From contig JBFWVT010000016.1 in assembly GCA_050246595.1 (NCBI GenBank), positions 1 to 64,000 of the forward strand: a DNA stretch of 64,000 bases. The letters are read 5' to 3'. Under the pieces are notes generated by a model. The model was not told the DNA's origin and did not search any database. It saw only the letters and a list, made by a program, of their open reading frames with translations. Both the position numbers and the translations under genes were made by a program. Source of the stretch: DATARH01 sp050246595. GTDB taxonomy: Bacteria > Pseudomonadota > Alphaproteobacteria > ATCC43930 > CGMCC-115725. Below, one piece after another: positions 34,663-42,879 of the stretch; position 1 is the stretch's first letter; each line of letters starts with the position of its first letter.

Positions 34663-35362
34663 GCGCTTCGGTACCGTCCTTATCTTGCGCCGGAGCCTCC
34701 GGCTTCAAACCGTCTTTTAATGCGGCCGATCCACTCGGCCCGGCGACGCGCAACCCGGCCAGCTTGTCCAGATCGGCAAGCAGCCGCCGGCACAGCTTTC
34801 CGCCGCCTACCGCCGCGTGCACGATCCGGTCGCGGCCGAATGCCGCGCCAAGCTCGGTCGCCGTGAGGGTTTCGGCGCAGGGCAGGCCGCGTCCCAACTC
34901 GGCCAGCTTTCGCCGCCCGCCTTCCGCACCGTCCCGCGCGCATAACAACAGCGCGGCGCGTCCGTGCCGTACCGCGTCGCAAACCCGATCGAACCCGGCG
35001 ACCGCCAGCCCGGCCCGTCTGGCGAGCCCAAGCGAGTCGACACAGCGCCGGGCCAGCAGATTTTCCAACCGGTCCGCGAGGTCGGAAGACACCGACACAG
35101 GCCGGCGCGCCGCGCGCGCGAAGGCGCGTTTCGCGACCGCCCGATCGACTATATCCCGGCACGGCGTCAACCACAAACCCCGTCCGGGAAGCCGCTCGTC
35201 GATATCGGGCACGACCGTCCCGTCGGGTCCGACGACAAAGCGCAGCAGCCGGGCGCGATCACGCACCTCTCCGGTCGCGATGCAGCGACGCTGCGGCGAG
35301 GCGGCGCTCGCCGTCCCGTCCGCCGCAGCCTCCGGCTCTTCGTGGTCCGAGAGAAACGCCGT
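34655..35362 (-). CDS. YlxR-type RNA-binding protein fused to an L7Ae-like domain, probable ACG start
   Basis: About 235 residues. The N-terminal half is a YlxR/DUF448 domain (RRCIATGEVRDRARLLRFVV, DERLPGRGLWL) and the C-terminal half (about 125-205, LGLARRAGLAVAGFDRV) an L7Ae/YlxQ-like fold. YlxR proteins bind RNA, and in Bacillus modulate RNase P; the alphaproteobacterial fusion sits in the same operon place. No ATG, GTG or TTG lies at the right place after the nusA stop: the perfect site AAAGGAG (35371-35377) stands 8 nt before an ACG (35360-35362), which is taken as the start. A TTG about 65 bp upstream, within nusA, is the alternative. The stop overlaps infB by 8 bp. Confidence 0.85.
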   Translation of the reverse strand, partial: TAFLSDHEEPEAAADGTASAASPQRRCIATGEVRDRARLLRFVVGPDGTVVPDIDERLPGRGLWLTPCRDIVDRAVAKRAFARAARRPVSVSSDLADRLENLLARRCVDSLGLARRAGLAVAGFDRVCDAVRHGRAALLLCARDGAEGGRRKLAELGRGLPCAETLTATELGAAFGRDRIVHAAVGGGKLCRRLLADLDKLAGLRVAGPSGSAALKDGLKPEAPAQDKDGTEAHD

Positions 35363-35367
35363 TGCCT

Positions 35368-36936
35368 CTACTCCTTTATCGCCTCGGCCGCCGCGCTCTC
35401 GCCGGCTTCCGCCTCCTCGAACCAATGGGCGCGCTCGCGGGCGTCCATGATCAGCGCATTGGCTTCGTCCGGTTCGAGCGCCGCGCCGCCTTTGTCGGAA
35501 CCACCGAGCATCTCGACCAGCTCGTCGCCGGCCAGCCCGGCGAAGTCGTCGAGGGTCTTGATGCCATTCTCGCCCAATGTCACCAGCATGCCGGGGGTCA
35601 AGCCTTCGAGCGAGGCCAGATCGTCCTCGACACCAAGCCGGCGGTAGCGCTCCTCGTACTCGCGGTCGCGCCGTTCCAGCGCATAGCGCGCGCGTTCCTG
35701 AAGCTCGGCCGCGATCTCCTCGTCGAAACCCTCGATCCCGGCCAGATCCTCGATCGCGACATAAGCCACTTCTTCGAGCGAGCCGAAACCCTCCGTGACC
35801 AGCAGATGGGCGATGACATCGTCGATGTCGAGCGCGTCGATAAACATTTGGCTGCGGCTGCGGAATTCCTCGGTGCGCCGCTCCGATTCCTCGGCCTCGG
35901 TCAGGATGTCGATATCCCATCCCGTGAGCTGCGAGGCGAGCCGTACATTCTGCCCGCGCCGGCCGATCGCCAGGCTCAACTGGTCGTCGGGCACCACGAC
36001 CTCGATGCGGCGCTGCTCCTCGTCCATGACGACCTTGCTGACCTCGGCCGGGGCCAGCGCGTTGACGACAAAGGTCGCCGGGTCGGACGACCACGGGATG
36101 ATGTCGATCTTCTCGCCCTGCAACTCGCCGACCACGGCCTGCACACGGCTGCCGCGCATGCCGACGCAGGCGCCGACCGGGTCGATGCCGCTGTCGCGCG
36201 AGATGACGGCGATCTTGGCCCGGCTGCCGGGGTCGCGCGCGACGGATTTGATCTCGATGATGCCGTCGTAGATTTCCGGCACTTCCTGCGCAAACAGCCG
36301 GGCCATGAACTCGGGGCGCGTGCGCGACAGAAAGATCTGCGGGCCGCGGGTCTCCTGGCGCACGTCGAAGACATAGGCGCGCACCCGCTCGCCCTGGCGG
36401 AAGCTCTCGCGCGGCAGCAATTCGTCGCGTCGCAGCATCGCCTCGGCGCGGCCGAGATCGACGACGACATTGCCGAATTCGACCCGCTTGACCAGGCCGT
36501 TGACGATCTCGCCGATGCGGTCCTTGAACTCGGCGTATTGCCGCTGCCGCTCGGCGTCGCGCACCTTCTGCACGATGACCTGCTTTGCGGTCTGCGCCGC
36601 GATGCGGCCGAAATCGATCGGCGGCAGCGGATCGGTGATGAAATCGCCGATCTCGGCCTCGGCGTTGAGGCGTTTGGCGGCCGCGAGCGGGATCTGCGTC
36701 GCGTCGTTCTCGACCTCGTCGACGACCTCGCGAAAGCGCAACAGCCGGATCTCGCCGCTGCGGCGGTCGATCTCGGCGCGGATATCGTATTCCTGACCGT
36801 ATTTCGAGCGCCCGGCCTTCTGGATGGCCTGCTCCATCGCTTCGAGGACCTCGTCCTTGTCGATGCCTTTGTCGCGGGCGACCGTATCGGCGACCTGCAA
36901 CAGTTCGGGGCGGGCGTAGGTGGTGGTGCTTTCCAT
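35368..36936 (-). CDS. nusA: transcription termination/antitermination factor NusA
   Basis: A 522-residue RNA-polymerase-binding factor. The N-terminal domain (about 1-130) is followed by an S1 domain (about 133-200, GLVKRVEFGNVVVDLG), two KH domains (about 200-345, including DPVGACVGMRGSRVQAV and LAIGRRGQNVRLASQL) and acidic C-terminal helix-hairpin-helix repeats (about 365-500), the alphaproteobacterial form. The ATG at 36936 is preceded by GGAAG; an upstream in-frame ATG (36954) is less likely. Its last codons carry the ribosome site for ylxR. Confidence 0.97.
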   Translation of the reverse strand: MESTTTYARPELLQVADTVARDKGIDKDEVLEAMEQAIQKAGRSKYGQEYDIRAEIDRRSGEIRLLRFREVVDEVENDATQIPLAAAKRLNAEAEIGDFITDPLPPIDFGRIAAQTAKQVIVQKVRDAERQRQYAEFKDRIGEIVNGLVKRVEFGNVVVDLGRAEAMLRRDELLPRESFRQGERVRAYVFDVRQETRGPQIFLSRTRPEFMARLFAQEVPEIYDGIIEIKSVARDPGSRAKIAVISRDSGIDPVGACVGMRGSRVQAVVGELQGEKIDIIPWSSDPATFVVNALAPAEVSKVVMDEEQRRIEVVVPDDQLSLAIGRRGQNVRLASQLTGWDIDILTEAEESERRTEEFRSRSQMFIDALDIDDVIAHLLVTEGFGSLEEVAYVAIEDLAGIEGFDEEIAAELQERARYALERRDREYEERYRRLGVEDDLASLEGLTPGMLVTLGENGIKTLDDFAGLAGDELVEMLGGSDKGGAALEPDEANALIMDARERAHWFEEAEAGESAAAEAIKE

Positions 36937-36990
36937 CGTGCTTCCGTCGATCAACCGTGCGTCAGAGCGGCACGTCTGGTTATCGGTTCA

Positions 36991-37509
36991 TCAGTGCGTC
37001 TGGCCGGGCTTGCGCGCCGCCAGCGCGAGCAATTCGTCGTTCAGGACAAGTTTCGCCCTTGTGATCGCGTCCAACGGGAGGCGCACCTCGCTGCCCTCGA
37101 CGGCGACCCGGATATGGTCTCCGTCGCGCCCGAGGACGCGGCCGCGAAACCGCTTGCGGCCGCCCTGGCCTGCAATATCGAGCGGGGCCGACAGGTCGAT
37201 GCGCGCCTCCAGCCCGGCGAAACGGTCGTAATCCTCCGGGCGGACCAGCGGCCGGTCGATGCCGGGCGAGCTGACTTCGAGCATATAGGCGCCCGCGATC
37301 GGGTCGGCGACATCGAGCAGCGCCGAGACCGCGCGGCTGATCTCGGCGCAGTCCTCGACGGTCATCGGCGCGTCGTCTCGGCGCTCGGCCATGACCTGCA
37401 AGGTCGGCCGCCGCAACCCGCCGGTCTGCATCAGCCGCACGAGACGGTAGCCCATCGCGTCGAGCGAGGGTTCGATGATCCGGGCAATCTCGTTCGGGTC
37501 GATCGCCAA
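36991..37509 (-). CDS. rimP: ribosome maturation factor RimP
   Basis: A 172-residue protein needed for assembly of the 30S subunit. It has the N-terminal IIEPSLDAMGYRLVRLMQ, TLQVMAERRDD, EDCAEISRAVSALLDVADPI and YMLEVSSPGIDRPLVRPEDY patterns and the C-terminal SH3-like domain (GRVLGRDGDHIRVAVEG). The start is the TTG at 37509, the only start codon before the fold, with AAGGGAA about 10 nt upstream. It opens the rimP-nusA-ylxR-infB operon; the promoter should lie in 37510-37650, shared with the divergent SDR gene. Confidence 0.93.
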   Translation of the reverse strand: MAIDPNEIARIIEPSLDAMGYRLVRLMQTGGLRRPTLQVMAERRDDAPMTVEDCAEISRAVSALLDVADPIAGAYMLEVSSPGIDRPLVRPEDYDRFAGLEARIDLSAPLDIAGQGGRKRFRGRVLGRDGDHIRVAVEGSEVRLPLDAITRAKLVLNDELLALAARKPGQTH

Positions 37510-37736
37510 CCGCGTCCCATTCCCTTCTCGCCGCGACCGTCCCCGCGCCGGAGGAGGTCGGTCGAGGCAAATCCACAAAGAAAAAGTGGGCCGCCGGGCC
37601 CACTCGAACAACCGGTCCGGCGAGCGATCGTCGCCACAGCCGACCCTATCGGAGTTTCATGGCATACAAATATAATCGGACCGCCAGGATGGCAAGGCGA
37701 AAGGCGCGCCGAGGCGGGTTCGGGAGGGTTGCGGCA

Positions 37737-38483
37737 ATGGCTAGGCTCGACGGCAAGGTGGCGTTTATCACCGGCGCGGGGACCGGCATCGGGCGCGCGA
37801 CGGCGCTGCTGTTTGCGCGCGAGGGCGCGCGCGTCGTCATCGCCGAGATCGACGGGACGAGCGGCGAGGAGACCGCGCATCTCGCCGGCAACGGCGCGAT
37901 CGCGATCCGCGCCGACGTGACCGACCCGGATAGTATCGCGCGCGCGATCCGCGAGGCTGTCGATAAATTCGGCGCGCTGCACATTCTCCACAACAATGCC
38001 GGCGGCTCGACGGCTGCCGACAACACCGCCGTCGAGGCGCCGTTGGAAGAGTTCTGGCGCGCGATCAAGCTCGACCTGTTCGGCACGTTTCTCGGCTGCC
38101 GCTTTGGCATCCCCGAGATCGCGAAAGCGGGCGGCGGCTCGGTCATCAATATGAGTTCGAATGTCGCGCTGATGGGGGTGGCCGGGCGCGACTGCTATAC
38201 GGCGGCGAAGGGTGGGATCGCGGCGATCACGCGCTCGCTGGCCGTCGCCTACGCGCCGCAAAAGGTGCGGGTCAACGCGATCGCCCCGTCGGCCACGATG
38301 ACCGAGCGCGTCAAGCAGTTGGTCGCCGGCAATACGAATCTGCAAAAGCTCGCCGACTCGCACCTCGTGGGGTTGATCGAACCCGAGGACATCGCTCATT
38401 GCGCGCTGTACCTCGCTTCCGACGAATCGCGCATGGTCACCGGCCAGGTGATCCCGGTCGATAGCGGCGTCACGATTTCGTGA
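37737..38483 (+). CDS. SDR-family oxidoreductase
   Basis: A 248-residue classical short-chain dehydrogenase/reductase. It has the nucleotide motif TGAGTGIG (12-19), an acidic residue after strand 2 (AEIDG) pointing to NAD(H), NNAGG (86-90), and the catalytic Ser 140/141, Y154 and K158 (YTAAKGG). The usual C-terminal YLASDESRMVTGQVIPVDSG is intact. Start ATG 37737 has GGAGGG 8 nt upstream; ATG 37659 is in frame but poorly supported. The substrate is unknown. It is divergent from rimP and followed closely by a small coiled-coil gene. Confidence 0.9.
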   Translation: MARLDGKVAFITGAGTGIGRATALLFAREGARVVIAEIDGTSGEETAHLAGNGAIAIRADVTDPDSIARAIREAVDKFGALHILHNNAGGSTAADNTAVEAPLEEFWRAIKLDLFGTFLGCRFGIPEIAKAGGGSVINMSSNVALMGVAGRDCYTAAKGGIAAITRSLAVAYAPQKVRVNAIAPSATMTERVKQLVAGNTNLQKLADSHLVGLIEPEDIAHCALYLASDESRMVTGQVIPVDSGVTIS

Positions 38484-38508
38484 CCGGCCATGCGGCCGGA
38501 GAGGGCGA

Positions 38509-38799
38509 ATGGACGATCAGCGCGGGCCGATTGAAGGCGACGGGGGACAACCCCATCCTTCCGATATGGAACGGCGGGTCGCGACCCTCGAAACCGACAT
38601 GCGCGAGATCAAGACCGATCTGAAGCGGCTGCTCGCGGATGTTGGCGAGATAAAGCGGGATATGCTCGGCGTGAAGTTAGATGTGGCCGAAATCAAGGGA
38701 AGGCTGTCGCAGACGCCGACCACGGTTCAGCTGATCGGATTGGTTTTCGGAATTTTCGCCGCCGCCTTGGCCCTGTTGAAACTCACCGGTCACCAGTAA
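38509..38799 (+). CDS. small coiled-coil protein with C-terminal membrane anchor
   Basis: A 96-residue protein: a charged N-terminus, a heptad-patterned coiled coil (about 20-70, ERRVATLETDMREIKTDLKR and similar) and one C-terminal hydrophobic span (IGLVFGIFAAALALLKL). This layout resembles XhlA-type haemolysin-associated or generic tail-anchored proteins. A purine-rich site (GGAGAGGG) precedes the ATG. It lies 25 bp after the SDR gene and is probably co-transcribed. No function is assigned. Confidence 0.75.
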   Translation: MDDQRGPIEGDGGQPHPSDMERRVATLETDMREIKTDLKRLLADVGEIKRDMLGVKLDVAEIKGRLSQTPTTVQLIGLVFGIFAAALALLKLTGHQ

Positions 38800-38879
38800 C
38801 CAAGCAGCGGCGGGACAGCCCAGCATACCCTGCCGGCCGTCTCGCCGCGGCGGGGCAGCACCCGATCGCCTGTGTGCGA

Positions 38880-38990
38880 CCATAATTTACGAGATATGAA
38901 TGTTAATATCTGCAATTATACATATCGTCTGTCAATCGCACCGCCCTCCGGCTATGATTGCCGCCAATCCACCTTTTCGGACCAGACAAC
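38880..38990 (+). promoter_or_regulatory. AT-rich promoter region of the cupin gene
   Basis: A sharply AT-rich patch (38882-38940) in GC-rich surroundings, with a small interrupted palindrome GATAT/ATATC around GAATGTTA (near 38893-38910) and several TATA-like steps. It lies just before the cupin gene at 38991 and probably holds its promoter and perhaps an operator. Confidence 0.35.
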
Positions 38991-39470
38991 ATGAACGAAC
39001 AGCACGAGCACGGCGCGATCGACTGGAAAATTCACGGGATCAAGGTGATCCCCGGCGACCAGCTCGACCCGAACACGGCGCAGACCCCGGGGATGGACCG
39101 CGCCGCCGCGATCAATTTTGCGCGCGCCGGCGCCAAGAAGATCTGGGCCGGCACGGTCAAGATTCATCCGAACGCGAAAACCGGAGCGCATCATCACGGC
39201 GCGCTCGAAAGCGTCATCTATGTCATCAAAGGCCGCGCCCGGATGCGCTGGGGCGATCATCTCGAATATGTCGCCGAGGCCGGCCCCGGCGATTTCATCT
39301 TTGTGCCGCCCTACGTGCCGCACCAGGAAATCAACGCGCTGACCGACGAGACCTTGGAATGCGTGCTGGTGCGCAGCGACAACGAAAACGTCGTCGTCAA
39401 TCTCGATATCGAACCGGTCGAAAAACCGGAAGAGGTGCGCTGGGTCGATCCGGTCCACCCGAACGGGTAG
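38991..39470 (+). CDS. cupin-domain protein
   Basis: A 159-residue single-domain cupin. Motif 1 is HPNAKTGAHHHGALESVIYVIKG, with the metal-binding histidines and glutamate, and motif 2 PGDFIFVPPYVPHQEINAL, with the second histidine. Cupins of this type bind a metal and act as small dioxygenases, isomerases or sensors; the substrate is not predictable. The start at 38991 has only a weak GGA upstream. Upstream is an AT-rich probable promoter, so it is likely a single-gene unit. Confidence 0.85.
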   Translation: MNEQHEHGAIDWKIHGIKVIPGDQLDPNTAQTPGMDRAAAINFARAGAKKIWAGTVKIHPNAKTGAHHHGALESVIYVIKGRARMRWGDHLEYVAEAGPGDFIFVPPYVPHQEINALTDETLECVLVRSDNENVVVNLDIEPVEKPEEVRWVDPVHPNG

Positions 39471-39513
39471 ACCGGGCAGGCGCTTCGACCGACGCGACCG
39501 GTACGAAACAATC

Positions 39514-40335
39514 TCACGGATTCGGCCTCCTGACGTACCGATCGAGCATCGCGGCGGCAATGTCCGGACTGCTCGGCCATTGGCCCTGCCGCCGACCGGC
39601 ATGGGTCTGGTATTCGCTCAGGCGGTCGGGGTCGGGCTGTACCACCTCGCCGCCTGTGAGAAAGAGCAATCCCAATCTGTCGGTCGGCATGCGCGCGACA
39701 AACGCCTCGGCATCGTCAAGCGCTGTTCGCAACCGCGCCGTGACATCTTTGGGGTCGAGCGGATCACGGCTTTGCAAGGCGCGCCACTCGGCTGCCGGAT
39801 GATGGGCATTGCGGCGAATTTCGGCGATCAGCCCTTCCGGCGTAAAGCCGGGCGATTTTTCGACCGCTGCCCAGATCACGGGGCCGAGCGGTAAAATGGT
39901 CTCATGGATCGTTACCAGATCGACGATGTCGCGCAACTCGCGCCTTCCGGCTGCGGCCATGACCTTGTTCATAGCCAGATCCACCGGATGCAGCACGTAC
40001 CCGAATTCGTCGTCCCGCACGGTCGGGAAAAACCGGTAATCGCTGTCCGCCACCCATTCGAGCCGCGTGGCGGCATCCCTTCGATTCACTTCGGCGGTGT
40101 AGATCAGCGGCAATTGCCGCAGCCAGGAAACGTTGTATCCGGCAGCGGTCAATGTCTCGGCATCAGCCAGCGCCGCCGCGGCGACGCGTTCCTCGCGATC
40201 GTGAAAAACATCGATATCCTCGGAATAGCGCGCCGTATCCCGGTTGAGCGGCGTCGCCCCGGCGACATAGCTCTCGGGATCGCGATGCGAGGCCAGGAGG
40301 CGGAGAATCTCGATCTGGATTTCAGATAGCGGCAC
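39514..40335 (-). CDS. AbiEii/AbiGii-like nucleotidyltransferase domain protein
   Basis: A 273-residue protein with a minimal nucleotidyltransferase core: VAGATPLNRDTARYSEDIDVF, where the two aspartates would hold metal, and LAMNKVMAAAGRRELRDIVDL further on, as in the AbiEii/COG2253-like family. Some members are toxins of type IV toxin-antitoxin pairs. The start is a GTG at 40335 that overlaps the end of a 69-residue gene by 14 bp, so the two form an operon with the small gene first, the order of antitoxin then toxin. Toxicity is inference. Confidence 0.75.
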   Translation of the reverse strand: MPLSEIQIEILRLLASHRDPESYVAGATPLNRDTARYSEDIDVFHDREERVAAAALADAETLTAAGYNVSWLRQLPLIYTAEVNRRDAATRLEWVADSDYRFFPTVRDDEFGYVLHPVDLAMNKVMAAAGRRELRDIVDLVTIHETILPLGPVIWAAVEKSPGFTPEGLIAEIRRNAHHPAAEWRALQSRDPLDPKDVTARLRTALDDAEAFVARMPTDRLGLLFLTGGEVVQPDPDRLSEYQTHAGRRQGQWPSSPDIAAAMLDRYVRRPNP

Positions 40336-40531
40336 GGCAGGCCTGCTCGATCCGTTCCGCCAGTCTGCGGGCCTCGGGGTCGCCCTCGATCCGCAGAGCG
40401 CGCGCGATCACAAGCGCATCCTCGGCGGTCGGGTTCTCCAGAAGGCGCTTGTTCCAGAGCGCACGCGCGCCGAACTCGCGAAAGGCCTGCTGGTAGAGAG
40501 TCCGAATTTGCCCGGTGCAATCCTCGGTCAT
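40322..40531 (-). CDS. small protein upstream of the nucleotidyltransferase gene, possible antitoxin
   Basis: A 69-residue, mainly helical protein (TEDCTGQIRTLYQQAFREFG, ALWNKRLLENPTAEDALVIARALRIEGD). No DNA-binding motif is recognised. The first ATG is at 40531, with no clear ribosome site, and the stop lies inside the next gene (14-bp overlap). It is probably translated together with the AbiEii-like gene. An antitoxin or partner role rests only on the arrangement. Confidence 0.65.
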   Translation of the reverse strand: MTEDCTGQIRTLYQQAFREFGARALWNKRLLENPTAEDALVIARALRIEGDPEARRLAERIEQACRAAI

Positions 40532-40625
40532 AATGAGAGACTTTCGACCTTACTAAACCCCTGGTACAAGTTTTGAGAGAACCAGCACAATCTCCAAAGC
40601 GCACGCGCAACAGTCGGCGCGCCGG

Positions 40626-41213
40626 TCAGAACCGGGCGAATTCGCGCTCGACGCGGGCGAGAAAGGCAGCGCGCTGGGCTTCGCTCGCGCCGTCGATATT
40701 GTACAGCGCGAGCCAGCGCCGCGGCCCATGTCCGCACAGCCGGCCAAGACCATTCATGATGATGGCGCGCGACGGGTCGGGCAGCACCAGGCGGATGAAC
40801 CACCACGGCGCGCCGTAGGTCGTCACGACCGCGATCTTTTTGATGTTGGTCAGCGCCGGGCGGATCGCACCGCCGCCCTCGGGCAGGGTGAACGCCACAT
40901 TATTGGCCCAGACCCGGTCGAAATACCCTTTCAGGATCGCCGGCATGCCGTACCACCAGGTCGGAAAGCACAGCACCAGTGCGTCGGCCGCCTTGAGGCG
41001 GGCAACATGCCCTGCGACCCCCGACAGATCGGGCGACGGCGTGTTGTAGGCGCGCCGCTCGGCGGCGCTTAGCACCGGATCGAACCCTTCCCCATAAAGA
41101 TCGCAATCGTCGACCTCGTGGCCGCCCCGCCGCAACTGCGTGACGACCGCGCGGTGCAACGACGCCGCAAAACTGTCGGCGAGGGGGTGCGCGAAAAGGA
41201 TGAGAACTCGCAT
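40626..41213 (-). CDS. flavodoxin-fold NAD(P)H-dependent oxidoreductase
   Basis: A 195-residue protein of the NAD(P)H:quinone oxidoreductase/KefF family. It starts MRVLILFAHPLADSFAASLH, the FMN-phosphate pattern of the group, and has LKAADALVLCFPTWWYGMPAILKGYFDRVW, its hallmark. Such enzymes reduce quinones or other electrophiles by two electrons. No KefB/C-type partner is adjacent. The start at 41213 has no strong ribosome site, but the fold begins immediately. Confidence 0.88.
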   Translation of the reverse strand: MRVLILFAHPLADSFAASLHRAVVTQLRRGGHEVDDCDLYGEGFDPVLSAAERRAYNTPSPDLSGVAGHVARLKAADALVLCFPTWWYGMPAILKGYFDRVWANNVAFTLPEGGGAIRPALTNIKKIAVVTTYGAPWWFIRLVLPDPSRAIIMNGLGRLCGHGPRRWLALYNIDGASEAQRAAFLARVEREFARF

Positions 41214-41289
41214 CGGGCGATTGCGTCTGCCGTGGCTGCCGGTGTCATGCTAACGTTCGGGGACCGGGGTGTCAGCCGAGGAGGAGACA

Positions 41290-42339
41290 ATGCGCGGCGT
41301 GGTGTTCTTGGGCGACCGCCAGCTCGATCTGATGGAGTTTCCCGACCCGACCCCCGGCGCGGGCGAGGTCGTCGTCGAGATGAAGGCATCGGGCATGTGC
41401 GGCAGCGATCTGCACCAGTATCGCCGGCAAAAAGGCGGCGAGTCGATCGGCGGGTTGCCGGTTGCCACCGAGCCGGTCATCGCCGGGCACGAGCCGTGCG
41501 GCATCGTCGCCGCGGTCGGCCCCGGCGTCCCCGAGGTGCAGGCCAAAATCGGCCAGCGCGTCATGGTGCATCACTACAAAGGCTGCACCGTGTGCAACCA
41601 TTGCCGCTCTGGTTGGTCGCAGCTCTGCCAGGAAGTGCCGGTCGCGGTGTACGGCAACAACGCCCATGGCGGGCACGCCAAATACCTGAAGGTGCCGGCG
41701 TTTACGCTGGTGCCGCTGCTCGACGAACTGTCCTTCGAAGCCGGCGCGGCGATCTCGTGCGGCACCGGCACGGCCTACGGCGCGCTGCGCCGCATCCGGC
41801 TGTCGGGCAACGACACGATCGCGATCTTCGGTCAGGGACCGGTCGGGCTGTCGGCGACGCAGCTCGCCAAGGCGATGGGCGCACGCGTCATCGCCCTTGA
41901 TGTCAGCGAGGAGCGGCTCAACCGCGCCAAGGAGTTCGGCGCCGACGAGATCGTCAACCCGCGCTCGAACGACCCCGTCGGGGCGATCAAGGATTTGACG
42001 CACGGCTATGGGGCCGAATTCACGCTCGATACGTCGAGCCAGCCCGAGGGCCGCATCTCCGCGGTGCGCGCGACAAAGGTGTGGGGCACGACCTGCTTTG
42101 TCGGCGAGCGCAACAACGTCACGATCGATGTCAGTCCCGACATGCTGCGCAAACAATTGACGATCGTTGCATCATGGACCTTCTCGCAGATGGGCCAGGC
42201 CGAATGCGCCCAGTTCATCGCCGATCGCGGCATCGATGTCGAAAAACTGTTCACGCATCGCTGGCAGCTCGACCAGGCCGACGAGGCGTACAAACTGTTC
42301 GACACGCAGACGACCGGCAAGGGCGTGTTCTTGATCTAG
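41290..42339 (+). CDS. zinc-dependent alcohol dehydrogenase (MDR family)
   Basis: A 349-residue medium-chain dehydrogenase. Catalytic-zinc ligands are in SGMCGSDLHQ and AGHEPCG; the structural zinc lobe CTVCNHCRSGWSQLC has all four cysteines; the nucleotide fold is FGQGPVGLSATQLAKAMGA followed by an acidic ALDVSEE, favouring NAD. The ATG at 41290 has GGAGGAG upstream. It resembles threonine/sorbitol-dehydrogenase-type enzymes; the substrate is unknown. It is followed at once by the inverted-repeat element at 42353-42422. Confidence 0.9.
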   Translation: MRGVVFLGDRQLDLMEFPDPTPGAGEVVVEMKASGMCGSDLHQYRRQKGGESIGGLPVATEPVIAGHEPCGIVAAVGPGVPEVQAKIGQRVMVHHYKGCTVCNHCRSGWSQLCQEVPVAVYGNNAHGGHAKYLKVPAFTLVPLLDELSFEAGAAISCGTGTAYGALRRIRLSGNDTIAIFGQGPVGLSATQLAKAMGARVIALDVSEERLNRAKEFGADEIVNPRSNDPVGAIKDLTHGYGAEFTLDTSSQPEGRISAVRATKVWGTTCFVGERNNVTIDVSPDMLRKQLTIVASWTFSQMGQAECAQFIADRGIDVEKLFTHRWQLDQADEAYKLFDTQTTGKGVFLI

Positions 42340-42352
42340 AGAGAATGAATTT

Positions 42353-42422
42353 AACGCAAAGGACGCGAAGGGTACATTCTTCCGTTGCGTCCTTCGCGTA
42401 TCCTTTGCGTCCTTTGCGTTAA
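42353..42422. repeat. gene-less copy of the AACGCAAAGGACGC inverted-repeat element
   Basis: The left arm AACGCAAAGGACGCGAAGG (42353-42371) and the right arm, read in reverse from 42422, AACGCAAAGGACGCAAAGG, face each other with 12 nt between. The right arm (42384-42422) is a full 39-nt unit like the two that bracket the GxxExxY gene at 44.4-44.9 kb; the left one is truncated. As RNA it would form a strong hairpin after the alcohol dehydrogenase, and the ribosome site of the next cupin follows immediately. Confidence 0.85.
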
Positions 42423-42439
42423 CTGAATTGGAGGATGCG

Positions 42440-42841
42440 ATGACCGCAACGACGCCGCATCTCGCGAACGAGGACATGCTTGGACCGCTTGCCTCGCGCT
42501 ATGTCGAGGTGGTCCAACTGCCGTGGAAGCCGACGCCCTGTCCCGGTATCGAGATGAAGGTGCTGCTCGAAGACAAGGATACCGGGCTGTTGACCGCGCT
42601 GTTTCGCTGGCAGCCTGGCTCCGAGCTGACCTTGCATGAACATGTCGAGGTCGAGCAGACCTTTGTCCTCGAAGGCAGCCTCATCGACGACGAGGGTGAG
42701 GTGACGGCCGGGAATTACGTCTGGCGCCCGAAAGGCAACCGGCACATTGCGAAGTCGCCGAACGGGGCGCTGGTACTGTCGGTTTTTCTGAAGCCGAATA
42801 TTTTTCTGACCGGCGACAAGGAAGGCGTGCAGTTGCGATAG
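42440..42841 (+). CDS. ChrR-like cupin-domain protein
   Basis: A 133-residue cupin of the ChrR anti-sigma cupin-like type: WKPTPCPGIEMKVLLEDKD, then GSELTLHEHVEVEQTFVLEG with metal-binding His/His/Glu, and a second histidine in KGNRHIAKS. It may be a small metal-dependent enzyme (for example acetylacetone-cleaving-like) or sensor. No sigma factor is adjacent. Start ATG 42440 has GGAGGATGCG directly upstream, right after the repeat element. Function unknown. Confidence 0.82.
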   Translation: MTATTPHLANEDMLGPLASRYVEVVQLPWKPTPCPGIEMKVLLEDKDTGLLTALFRWQPGSELTLHEHVEVEQTFVLEGSLIDDEGEVTAGNYVWRPKGNRHIAKSPNGALVLSVFLKPNIFLTGDKEGVQLR

Positions 42842-42879
42842 GTACCGATCAACAACTGCCCAATTGCCTGGAGGCAAGC

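Noticed and set aside
31933..34866. 977-codon open frame antisense to infB
   Set aside because: IF-2 is unmistakable on the other strand; the long open frame is a GC-bias artefact.
35362..37920. 852-codon open frame antisense to nusA and rimP
   Set aside because: Runs through two certain genes and has no recognisable domain.
38958..38990. Earlier start for the cupin gene
   Set aside because: The added 11 residues overlap the probable promoter and do not resemble the family N-terminus.
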